Below are positions 1 to 6,613 of a DNA stretch of 6,634 nt, in pieces (the stretch's first letter is position 1; every line of letters begins with the position of its first letter). The position numbers were made by a program, and so were the translations under genes. The stretch covers positions 1 to 6,634 of the forward strand of contig PLSG01000020.1 of assembly GCA_003164155.1 (NCBI GenBank), written 5' to 3'. The stretch comes from Parachlamydiaceae bacterium (GTDB lineage Bacteria; Chlamydiota; Chlamydiia; Chlamydiales; Parachlamydiaceae). The notes under the pieces are model-generated. The model worked only from the letters and a program-made list of their open reading frames with translations, searched no databases and had not been told where the DNA came from.

Positions 1-402
1 GGCCTGGCCTGCTGTGCCATCGAGATGATGTCCACAGCCGCCAGCCGCTATGACATGGCCAGATTTGGGATGGATGTCTTCAGAGCATCTCCTAGGCAAA
101 GCGACGTGATGATTGTAGCCGGAAGGGTTAGCCAGAAGATGGCTCCTGCCTTAAAGATGGTTTACGACCAAATGCTAGAACCCAAATGGGTAATAGCCAT
201 GGGAGACTGCTCATCCAGCGGTGGAATCTACAACAACTACGCCATCATCCAGGGCGTCGATAAAATCGTACCTGTCGACGTATACGTTGCGGGATGCCCA
301 CCGCGTCCAGAAGCCCTTTTGGATGGATTGATTATGCTACAAAAGAAAATTCGGTGCGAACGTCCTTTAAATCGACTGAGACAGGTGGGAAAAAGCGAAT
401 GA
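1..402 (+). CDS. nuoB: NADH-quinone oxidoreductase subunit B (NuoB), 5'-truncated by the window edge
   Basis: NuoB carries the terminal [4Fe-4S] cluster N2 of complex I, which hands electrons to quinone in the peripheral arm on the cytoplasmic side of the inner membrane. The reading frame is open from base 1 and gives 133 residues; the N-terminal part, probably some tens of residues, lies outside the window. The segment begins in the family hallmark GLACCAIEMM, whose tandem cysteines (fragment residues 4-5) are two N2 ligands. The other two are the Cys in MGDCSSSGG (residue 70, codon 208-210) and in AGCPPRPE (residue 99, codon 295-297). The conserved SRYDMARFGMD and PVDVYVAGCPPRPEAL stretches are also present. 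The stop TGA at 400-402 overlaps the nuoC start as ATGA. The family assignment is secure. The only uncertainty is the missing N-terminus. Confidence 0.97.
   Translation, partial: GLACCAIEMMSTAASRYDMARFGMDVFRASPRQSDVMIVAGRVSQKMAPALKMVYDQMLEPKWVIAMGDCSSSGGIYNNYAIIQGVDKIVPVDVYVAGCPPRPEALLDGLIMLQKKIRCERPLNRLRQVGKSE
383..389 (+). promoter_or_regulatory. Ribosome binding site for nuoC
   Basis: AGGTGGG lies inside the 3' end of nuoB, 9 nt before the ATG at 399. It supports the ATG at 399 rather than the earlier in-frame ATG at 294 as the nuoC start. Confidence 0.55.
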
Positions 403-932
403 AAACAGCCCAAGCCGTGGCTTACTTACAAGCGCAAATAGGCAGTGCCGTCGGTGAAGTGACCGAATTCTTAGGCCAAACATCGCTCGAAGTGAAAAAA
501 GAAAATTTGCTCGAAGTCCTGGGATTTTTAAAAAAAGCCCCCAACCCTGGCTTTGCCACTCTCATGGACTTGACCGGAGTCGACTATCTCCAGCCGACCA
601 AGCGCACCAAGGTAATCTATTTCTTGCACAACCCCGAAAATTTTGAACGGGTGCGCGTCGCCGTGTATGTAGAGCGAAACGAAGCTATCCCTTCCGTCAC
701 AGAGCTCTGGGAAGGGGCCGACTGGTATGAACGGGAGCTGTATGATCTTTTTGGGGTGCGCTTCGAAGGACATCCCGATTTAAAGCGCATACTGTTGCCA
801 GATGACTGGCAAGGGCACCCCTTAAGGCGCGACTATGCCCTGACGGAGGAGCCTGTGGAATTTAAACACGGGGTAAGACCCAAAGTACCATCGGAAATTA
901 TTCCCTATGTCAAAGACAAAAGCAAACCTTAG
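399..932 (+). CDS. nuoC: NADH-quinone oxidoreductase subunit C (NuoC, 30 kDa subunit)
   Basis: NuoC is a cofactor-free structural subunit of the connecting module of complex I, packed against NuoD. The protein is 177 residues, in the usual range for a free-standing NuoC. The family signature is at residues 111-132: ERELYDLFGVRFEGHPDLKR followed by IL, which fits the PROSITE complex I 30 kDa pattern (ERE, D, two hydrophobics, H six residues later, then K and IL). GHPLRRDY follows at 139-146. The start is the ATG at 399, which overlaps the nuoB stop as ATGA and has an SD-like AGGTGGG upstream. The frame is open back to an ATG at 294, but that would add 35 residues lying over the conserved end of nuoB. 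NuoC is not fused to NuoD, unlike the enterobacterial NuoCD. The end overlaps nuoD by 26 nt. Confidence 0.96.
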   Translation: MKTAQAVAYLQAQIGSAVGEVTEFLGQTSLEVKKENLLEVLGFLKKAPNPGFATLMDLTGVDYLQPTKRTKVIYFLHNPENFERVRVAVYVERNEAIPSVTELWEGADWYERELYDLFGVRFEGHPDLKRILLPDDWQGHPLRRDYALTEEPVEFKHGVRPKVPSEIIPYVKDKSKP

Positions 933-2112
933 CCGGCTAGGGCAGCCGGGAGATGTCCTCGAATTGAATCTAGGACCGCAACACCCTTCGACGCACGGGG
1001 TTTTGCGCCTCAAGCTACGCCTCGATGGAGAAATAGTCCTCTCGGCTGAACCGGTGATAGGCTATTTGCACACCGGCATCGAAAAAGAATGTGAAACGCG
1101 CACCTACCACCAGATCTTCACCTTGATCGACCGGATCGACTATTTATCTGGCCCGGCTGAAGAGCAGGCTTATGCCGCCACTGTAGAGACGCTCATGGGA
1201 CTGCAAGTGCCCGAACGCGCCCAAACTATCCGGCTGATGCTCTTGGAGCTTTCGCGCATTTCCAGCCATCTGATCTGGATAGGCACAAGCGCCCTCGAGC
1301 TCAATATGTCCTCGGTTTACATGTACTGCTTTGCCGAGAGGGAGAAGATTCTCGATCTCTTCGAAGGGGTGTCAGGAGCGCGCATGTTTCCTTCTTGCTG
1401 GAGGATTGGAGGCTTAGCCTATGACCTCAATCCCGAATTTGAAAGCGCTGTCAAAGAATTTCTAAAAGGTTTTCCCAGCTTATGGAAAGACCTGGACAAG
1501 CTGCTGAGGAACAACTACGTATGGTGCGAAAGGCTGCAAGATATTGCCATCATCGACCAGGCGCTTTGCCAGCAATACATGTGCACAGGTCCGGTGATCC
1601 GCGCAGCTGGCGTGCCGTATGACATCCGCAAAGTTTACCCTTACCTCGGATACGAAAACTATAAATTCGACATCCCCACACAAAGCGCAGGAGATGCCTA
1701 CGCGCGCTATCTAGTGCGCATGGAAGAGATGCTGCAAAGCGCCTCTTTAGTCGAACAAGGGCTTAAGCGCTTAAAACCCGGGCCGATCATCGTCAACGAT
1801 CGCAAGGTGGCCTTGCCCCCGCGCAAAGAGCTGGCCCGCAGCATGGAAGCTGTGATTCACCAATTCAAATTGGTCAGCGAAGGGCTGCATCCCCCCGTTG
1901 GTGAAATATACCAGTGCGTGGAATCGGCAAGAGGCGAGCTGGGCTACTTTTTGGTGAGCGACGGCAGCAATAAACCGCACAGGCTGCGCGTGCGATCCCC
2001 CTCCTTTCCGCATGTGGAAGTGTTAAAAAAAGTACTGCCCGGACTTTTATTATCTGACGTGGTGGTGGGTATCGCCAGCGTCGACCCCATACTTGGAGAT
2101 GTAGACCGCTGA
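907..2112 (+). CDS. nuoD: NADH-quinone oxidoreductase subunit D (NuoD, 49 kDa subunit)
   Basis: NuoD forms the quinone-binding pocket with NuoB at the foot of the peripheral arm and is homologous to the large subunit of [NiFe] hydrogenases. The 401-residue length is normal. Visible landmarks are GPQHPSTHGVLR (residues 23-34), GYLHTGIEK (52-60), DRIDYLSG (75-82), VRMEEM, and the typical C-terminal GDVDR. By alignment to Thermus Nqo4 (constant offset of 8), His30 corresponds to the quinone-site His38 and Tyr79 to Tyr87; both are kept. The residue matching Asp139 is Glu131 (codon 1297-1299), within LELNM where most families have LDxGA. The ATG at 907 lies inside nuoC, with a weak GGAAA at 893-897. 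No better in-frame ATG precedes the conserved core. The stop TGA at 2110-2112 overlaps the nuoE ATG by one base. Confidence 0.97.
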   Translation: MSKTKANLSRLGQPGDVLELNLGPQHPSTHGVLRLKLRLDGEIVLSAEPVIGYLHTGIEKECETRTYHQIFTLIDRIDYLSGPAEEQAYAATVETLMGLQVPERAQTIRLMLLELSRISSHLIWIGTSALELNMSSVYMYCFAEREKILDLFEGVSGARMFPSCWRIGGLAYDLNPEFESAVKEFLKGFPSLWKDLDKLLRNNYVWCERLQDIAIIDQALCQQYMCTGPVIRAAGVPYDIRKVYPYLGYENYKFDIPTQSAGDAYARYLVRMEEMLQSASLVEQGLKRLKPGPIIVNDRKVALPPRKELARSMEAVIHQFKLVSEGLHPPVGEIYQCVESARGELGYFLVSDGSNKPHRLRVRSPSFPHVEVLKKVLPGLLLSDVVVGIASVDPILGDVDR

Positions 2113-2651
2113 TGCTTACAGAAAAAACAAGACAAGCCATTTTAGAGCTGCAGAAGAAGTATCCTGAAAAGCGTTCGGCGCTAATCCCCGCGCTGCATCT
2201 AGCCCAGGCAGAAGCTGGATATCTGCCGCGAGAAACGCAAAACGAAGTAGCCGCTTTATTTGGGATTGCCCAAAATGAAGTCAACTCCATCGTGTCTTTT
2301 TACGATATGTTTTTTGATGAACCAGTGGGCAAGCATATCATCCACGTCTGCAAAAATGTGTCGTGCATGCTCAGAGGCAGCGACGAACTGATAAATGGTT
2401 TGTGCCAGCGCCTGCAAGTAGAACCTTGGAGTGCTTCACAAGAGGCTTGTAAAAGAACCTCTGCCGACGGTGAGTTCACCGTGATCGCCTCGGAGTGCTT
2501 AGCTGCCTGCGATCGGGCCCCCATGATGCTCGTGGACGATAAAGTGGTGGGACCAGTAAAGATAAGCGATTTAGACAATATCTTAGCCGAGGCTAAAAAA
2601 GGGCATGGGCACCCCTGCCCGGTTCCACTTGTGGAGGGCAATCATGCCTGA
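2112..2651 (+). CDS. nuoE: NADH-quinone oxidoreductase subunit E (NuoE, 24 kDa subunit)
   Basis: NuoE is a thioredoxin-fold [2Fe-2S] protein that holds cluster N1a and pairs with NuoF in the NADH dehydrogenase module. The 179 residues consist of an N-terminal helical domain (about 1-70, with ALHLAQAEAGYLP and the SFYDMF motif at 62-67) and the C-terminal ferredoxin-like domain. The four N1a ligands are Cys80 and Cys85 (HVCKNVSCMLRG, C-x4-C) and Cys129 and Cys133 (SECLAACDRAP, C-x3-C). Between the two pairs there are 43 residues where 35 is typical. The extra stretch is about residues 106-115 (around WSASQEACKR) and includes a non-ligand Cys113. The start ATG at 2112 overlaps the nuoD stop (TGATG). 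A GGAG at 2095-2098 is far for an SD site, so coupling to nuoD translation is likely. The 3' end overlaps nuoF by 8 nt. Confidence 0.96.
   Translation: MLTEKTRQAILELQKKYPEKRSALIPALHLAQAEAGYLPRETQNEVAALFGIAQNEVNSIVSFYDMFFDEPVGKHIIHVCKNVSCMLRGSDELINGLCQRLQVEPWSASQEACKRTSADGEFTVIASECLAACDRAPMMLVDDKVVGPVKISDLDNILAEAKKGHGHPCPVPLVEGNHA
2633..2638 (+). promoter_or_regulatory. Strong ribosome binding site for nuoF
   Basis: GGAGGG, 5 nt before the ATG at 2644, is the clearest Shine-Dalgarno sequence in the window. It lies in the last codons of nuoE and decides the nuoF start. The in-frame ATG at 2605 has no comparable site and would add 13 non-conserved residues. Confidence 0.8.
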
Positions 2652-3942
2652 AATGCGCATACTGATGGAGCACATTGAGCAGCCAGACCAATTTCGCATA
2701 GACACCTATGAAAAAAATGGGGGATATCAAGCCATCCGCAAAGCCATCCCGCATATGGCACCCGCAGCAATTACCGACATGGTCAAGCAATCTGGCCTAC
2801 GCGGCCGTGGCGGCGCTGGTTTTTCTGCTGGTATGAAATGGGGTTTTATACCCAAAGGTACGGCTGAGACCAAATATTTAGTATGCAATGCCGACGAAAG
2901 TGAACCGGGAACCTTTAAAGATCGCCTGCTGACTGAAAAAAATCCGCATCAACTCATTGAAGGAATAATTTTGGCTTGCTACGCCATAGGATCTTCCCAA
3001 GCCTTTATTTATGCACGCGGCGAATTTTTCCAAGGGATCGCCATTTTACAAACCGCTATAAATGAAGCCACGCAAAAGGGATACCTTGGTCAAGGAATCT
3101 TAGGGTCGGCTTACCACCTCGACATCGTGGTCCATCCAGGTGCCGGCGCATACATCGCCGGCGAAGAGACCGCTCAGCTTAATTCTTTGGAAGGCTACCG
3201 CGCGACCCCGCGCCTAAAACCGCCCTTTCCGGCCATCGCTGGCCTATATGGCAAACCGACCATCATCAACAATGTGGAAACGCTGTCTTATATCGGCCAC
3301 ATTGTAAACCGCGGCGCCGAATGGTTTCAAAAGATTGGAACGCCCAAAAGCAGCGGCACCAAAATATTCCAAGTCAGCGGGCATGTGCAGCGCCCAGGGT
3401 GTTACGAATTCCCCTTAGGTGTGCCTTTAAGAGAAATCATCGAGGCCGCGGGAGGCATGCTGCCCGGGCGCAAGTTCAAGGCCTGCTATCCTGGAGGCTC
3501 ATCTTGCGCCTTGTTGACCGAGCGAGACTTAGACATCGCCATGGATTTTGAGACGCTAGCTGCGCGCGGCACGGCGCTTGGCACAGCTTCCATGATTGTC
3601 ATGGATGATACGGCCGACATGGTGAAAGTGGCGCATCGCCTCATGCAGTTTTATCAAAATGAGTCGTGCGGCAAATGCACTCCCTGCCGCGAGGGAACGC
3701 GCTGGATGGTGCAAGTTCTCGCCCGCATAGAGAAAGGCGGCGGCACCTTAAGCGACTTAAAACTCATCGATCAAGTGTGTAAAAGTATGGCCGCCAACTC
3801 CTTCTGCCCACTAGCCGTGGGAGCAGCTCCGCCTGTGGTAAGCGCCATACAAGAATTTAAAGGCGAATTCGAAGCCTATATTCGGCGCAATCCACACTGT
3901 GATAAAGTCCCTCTTATGAAAATAGCTTATCCTTATTTGTAG
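2644..3942 (+). CDS. nuoF: NADH-quinone oxidoreductase subunit F (NuoF, 51 kDa; NADH/FMN-binding)
   Basis: NuoF oxidises NADH, takes the hydride on FMN and passes electrons to [4Fe-4S] cluster N3. From the ATG at 2644 the protein is 432 residues, a usual length. Landmarks in order: the glycine-rich GRGGAGFSAGMKW (residues 54-66) and NADESEPGTFKDR (82-94) of the FMN/NADH site; GAGAYIAGEETAQLNS (166-181), the first 51 kDa signature; KPPFPAIAG and NNVETL (about 192-213); and the N3 motif ESCGKCTPCREG (340-351) with ligands Cys342, Cys345, Cys348 and Cys388 (NSFCPL). The 166-181 signature departs from the usual form: Ala172 replaces the usual Cys and Gln178 a hydrophobic residue, while Glu174-Glu175 are kept. 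All N3 ligands are present, so the protein should be functional. It overlaps nuoE by 8 nt and ends 6 nt before nuoG. Confidence 0.97.
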   Translation: MPEMRILMEHIEQPDQFRIDTYEKNGGYQAIRKAIPHMAPAAITDMVKQSGLRGRGGAGFSAGMKWGFIPKGTAETKYLVCNADESEPGTFKDRLLTEKNPHQLIEGIILACYAIGSSQAFIYARGEFFQGIAILQTAINEATQKGYLGQGILGSAYHLDIVVHPGAGAYIAGEETAQLNSLEGYRATPRLKPPFPAIAGLYGKPTIINNVETLSYIGHIVNRGAEWFQKIGTPKSSGTKIFQVSGHVQRPGCYEFPLGVPLREIIEAAGGMLPGRKFKACYPGGSSCALLTERDLDIAMDFETLAARGTALGTASMIVMDDTADMVKVAHRLMQFYQNESCGKCTPCREGTRWMVQVLARIEKGGGTLSDLKLIDQVCKSMAANSFCPLAVGAAPPVVSAIQEFKGEFEAYIRRNPHCDKVPLMKIAYPYL

Positions 3943-3948
3943 AAAAAG

Positions 3949-6282
3949 ATGGCGAATATGCAAACAACTGCGCAAACTAATCAGATCACTTTCACAATCG
4001 ACGGAAAAACGCTAAGCGTTCCCAAGGGAACTACCGTCTACACTGCCGCAAAGCAGCTGGGCATCGAGATACCCATTTTTTGCTACCAAGATAGGATGCC
4101 TCCCTTTGGGGCCTGCCGCATGTGCTTGGTGGAAGTCGAAAAAATGGGAAAGCTGCAAACGTCTTGCACATTGGAAGCGACCGAAGGCATGGCAGTGAAA
4201 ACCCAAAGCCAACTGGCCGTCGAAGGACGCGAAGGGATCATCGAATTTTTGCTGATCAACCATCCTCTGGACTGCCCCATCTGCGACCGCGGCGGTGAGT
4301 GCCCGCTGCAAGATCAAACTTACAAATACGGTCCAGGAAGTAGCCGATTTTACGAGGATAAGCGCCGCTTTGTTAAGCCCCTGGCGCTTGGCCCCGTGCT
4401 GATGCTGGACAGAGAGCGGTGCATCGCCTGCGCCAGATGCACCCGCTTTGGAGAGATCGTGGCGGGCGATCACGCCCTGGAGTTTATCGACCGAGGATAT
4501 AGAACCGAAGTCGGCACACCCGACGGCGGGCCTGTCGAATCGAAATTCATTGGAAATACCATCATGCTCTGCCCAGTGGGAGCGCTGACCAGCCAAGTCT
4601 ACCGTTTTCGGGCGCGCCCTTGGGACAACACTCCCACGCAAAGTTCCTGTACGCTGTGTCCGGTAGGGTGTAACCTAGTCTTGGACGCGCGCGACGGAGA
4701 GATCATGCGCACGAGATCTTGTGAAAATAAAGACCTCAACGATATCTGGTTATGCGACAAAGGCTGGTTTGGATACGAATTCATCTCCAACCCCAACAGA
4801 TTGCAAAAGCCCTTGGTGAGAAAAAACGGGCATCTGGAGCCAACTGAATGGGGCGAAGCGCTCGATTTAATTGCCTCCAAAATGCTGGCCGCTAAGCCAC
4901 AAGGCAAATTGGCCGCCTTAGGCGGCAACCCGCTGACTGTAGAGGAAAACTATCTTTTTCAGAAACTCATGCGGCAAGGCGTTGGCGTGCACAACATTGA
5001 TCACCGCGTAGGGATGCCCATCCTCAACTTAGACGAAGAGGGCCTGGCGCCGGGCATGGAGATCTCCATCGGAGAATGCCCAGAACTTTCCTTTGCCATC
5101 TTGTTGGGCGTAGATCTCACCGAAGAGTTCCCTGTGATCTGGCTGCGCTTAAAAGAGGCTATTAACCGCGGGGCCAAAGTCATCTTCTTAGGGCACTATG
5201 CTCCAGAAATTGCCCAGCAGATAGCCAAAACCGTGCTACATGCCCCCGGACAAGAACTCGAAATTCTACAAGCACACCTGCCAGAAATTGCCGCCTTGGC
5301 CCAAACCGGAAAAAAAGGCGCGCTGTTTGTCGGCCAGCAGTATCTAGCCAATGCACAGCGCCAACATATTTTAAGCGCTTTAGATGACTTCCGCAGCGCT
5401 TGGCCCCAAGTCAGCTTAAATCTCTTGGAAGGGCGAGGCAATAGCTTTGGAGCGCGCTTTGCGGGAATGCGCCCAGACTTGGGACCGCTTGGCACGCGCA
5501 TTTCTAAGCCAGGACTCAATGCCCTGCAAGTGCTAGACACCTCTAGCAAAAGCGGATGGGATTTCCTCTATGTGGCCGGGGCAAATCCGGCACTCAAATA
5601 TCCTGGCAAATTGTGGAAGGAAGCTCGGGCAAAGCTTGGATTCTTGGTAGTCCAAGACATCTTTCTCACCGAGACAGCCCAACAAGCCGACGTAGTGCTT
5701 CCTTCGCTATGTTTTGTGGAAAAAGAAGGCACCTTCCTCAACATCGAAGGACGCCCCCAAAAACTTCAGCCAGGCAAAGATCTTCCTGCGGAAATCTACA
5801 GCGACGGCACGATTTTTATGTTGCTGGCGCAAAGGCTTAAGGTTGGGCTCGAAACCGATGAAGAGTTTCGCCAGCATGTAGCTTTGCAAAGCACGCCAAG
5901 TAGCGTTAAGCGGCTGCGCGCAAAACCAAAAACTGGCGAAGCTTCAGGCGCAGAACTAGAAAATCGGGGAGAGCTAAAAGCCTCATTTGCCCCGAGCTTA
6001 TTTGACCATGGTGTGCGCATGCAGCATAACCCGCATCTCAATGCCCTAGCCAAAGCACCTCGCGTGCGCATACATCCCCAAGAAGGTGCAAAGAGGGGCC
6101 TGCAAAGCGGCGATACGGTGCGCATCAAAGCCCCTGAAAACAGTATTTCCGCCAAGATTAAGTTTGACGATAGCGTGGCCATGGGCACCGTCGTATTGCC
6201 ACTGGGCTTCCCTATCATTGCCGTGCATGAGCTGGGAGCAAACCTATTGAACGGAATGGTTATCGAATTGAGCTTGGGTTAA
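3949..6282 (+). CDS. nuoG: NADH-quinone oxidoreductase subunit G (NuoG, 75 kDa Fe-S subunit)
   Basis: NuoG relays electrons from NuoF towards NuoI through several Fe-S clusters. The 777 residues are close to Thermus Nqo3 and shorter than E. coli NuoG. N1b [2Fe-2S]: Cys45, Cys56, Cys59, Cys73. N5: His105, Cys109, Cys112, Cys118 (HPLDCPICDRGGEC). N4: Cys158, Cys161, Cys164 (CIACARC) and Cys208 (LCPVGAL). N7, the extra cluster found only in some lineages: Cys234, Cys237, Cys241, Cys269, with the C-x2-C-x3-C-x27-C spacing. From about residue 280 a molybdopterin-oxidoreductase-like fold follows, inactive in this family, with GANPALKYPG (544-553), ADVVLPSLCFVEKEGTF (580-596) and a C-terminal MopB-like domain (about 690-777). 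The gap after nuoF is 6 nt. The SD site is poor (AAAAAG), and the ATG at 3958 is an equally possible start three residues in. The stop is TAA 6280-6282; no gene follows within the window. Confidence 0.97.
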   Translation: MANMQTTAQTNQITFTIDGKTLSVPKGTTVYTAAKQLGIEIPIFCYQDRMPPFGACRMCLVEVEKMGKLQTSCTLEATEGMAVKTQSQLAVEGREGIIEFLLINHPLDCPICDRGGECPLQDQTYKYGPGSSRFYEDKRRFVKPLALGPVLMLDRERCIACARCTRFGEIVAGDHALEFIDRGYRTEVGTPDGGPVESKFIGNTIMLCPVGALTSQVYRFRARPWDNTPTQSSCTLCPVGCNLVLDARDGEIMRTRSCENKDLNDIWLCDKGWFGYEFISNPNRLQKPLVRKNGHLEPTEWGEALDLIASKMLAAKPQGKLAALGGNPLTVEENYLFQKLMRQGVGVHNIDHRVGMPILNLDEEGLAPGMEISIGECPELSFAILLGVDLTEEFPVIWLRLKEAINRGAKVIFLGHYAPEIAQQIAKTVLHAPGQELEILQAHLPEIAALAQTGKKGALFVGQQYLANAQRQHILSALDDFRSAWPQVSLNLLEGRGNSFGARFAGMRPDLGPLGTRISKPGLNALQVLDTSSKSGWDFLYVAGANPALKYPGKLWKEARAKLGFLVVQDIFLTETAQQADVVLPSLCFVEKEGTFLNIEGRPQKLQPGKDLPAEIYSDGTIFMLLAQRLKVGLETDEEFRQHVALQSTPSSVKRLRAKPKTGEASGAELENRGELKASFAPSLFDHGVRMQHNPHLNALAKAPRVRIHPQEGAKRGLQSGDTVRIKAPENSISAKIKFDDSVAMGTVVLPLGFPIIAVHELGANLLNGMVIELSLG

Positions 6283-6302
6283 GGGTTGAGAACAAATTTA
6301 AA

Positions 6303-6325
6303 CGCAAAGACGCAAAGGCGCAAAG
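6303..6325 (+). repeat. Left outer arm: three CGCAAAG units with 8-nt period
   Basis: CGCAAAG occurs at 6303, 6311 and 6319, the first two followed by A and G, giving a strict 8-nt period. The block from 6305 on is perfectly repeated in inverse at 6614-6634. Bases 6301-6304 (AACG) would be matched only by sequence beyond the window. Confidence 0.85.
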
Positions 6326-6421
6326 CAGGAAAACTACAAATTGAAATTTTGACAAATTTTATCGAGAACTTGGGCATGGTTCAGTAATAGCCAAATATGG
6401 GTAACACTTCAAACCCAGGAG

Positions 6422-6453
6422 AATGGCCGCAAAAGAACCCAAAGAACACAAAA
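6422..6453 (+). repeat. Left inner arm of the palindrome
   Basis: Starts AATGGCCGCAAAAGAACCC and continues through an AAAGAACAC unit and an A-run. It is the reverse complement of 6516-6547 apart from one position (C at 6430, against A at 6539). It is almost all purine apart from isolated C residues. Its CAAAG-type units, about 9 nt apart, resemble a degenerate form of the outer CGCAAAG repeats. Confidence 0.85.
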
Positions 6454-6515
6454 AAAGAACAAAAATGTAAAGCTCATCTCTTCAGTTTAAAAATGATTAT
6501 TTTTTTCTCTTCCTC

Positions 6516-6547
6516 TTTTGTGTTCTTTGGGTTCTTTTACGGCCATT
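6516..6547 (-). repeat. Right inner arm of the palindrome
   Basis: This is the inverse partner of 6422-6453, matching at 31 of 32 positions, and is pyrimidine-rich on the + strand. The single mismatch would become a G-U pair if the minus strand were transcribed. Confidence 0.85.
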
Positions 6548-6613
6548 ATTGGGGTTCACAGATTGTTACCTATATTGGAAAATTTAGGATCTCAAATATC
6601 CTCTGTTTTTCCT

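Noticed and set aside
294..398. Possible 35-residue N-terminal extension of NuoC from the ATG at 294
   Set aside because: It lies over the conserved end of nuoB, its residues are not NuoC-like, and the ATG at 399 has both the ATGA overlap and an SD-like sequence.
1874..2290. 138-codon open frame on the minus strand across the nuoD/nuoE junction
   Set aside because: It is antisense to two conserved genes, with no recognisable motif or convincing start context.
2605..2643. Earlier in-frame ATG for nuoF at 2605
   Set aside because: The added 13 residues are not conserved, and GGAGGG at 2633-2638 is placed for the ATG at 2644.
4012..4641. 209-codon open frame on the minus strand inside nuoG
   Set aside because: It lies opposite the Cys-rich, strongly conserved part of nuoG. 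Its translation has no recognisable domain, and it looks like a shadow of the codon bias of nuoG.
5556..5840. 94-codon + strand frame inside nuoG
   Set aside because: It is an out-of-frame shadow of the conserved NuoG C-terminal region and lacks any protein-like motif.
6303..6325. CRISPR array or other direct-repeat array
   Set aside because: The units are only 7 nt with 1-nt spacing, and the matching copies are inverted. There are no unique spacers.
6349..6354. TTGACA resembling a -35 promoter box
   Set aside because: No credible -10 hexamer lies 16-18 nt downstream. The AT-rich repeat makes a chance match likely.
6422..6547. Rho-independent terminator for the nuo operon
   Set aside because: The stem is long but AT-rich, with a loop of about 60 nt and no U-tract immediately after the stem, so it does not fit the classical form. 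An RNA-processing role remains possible.
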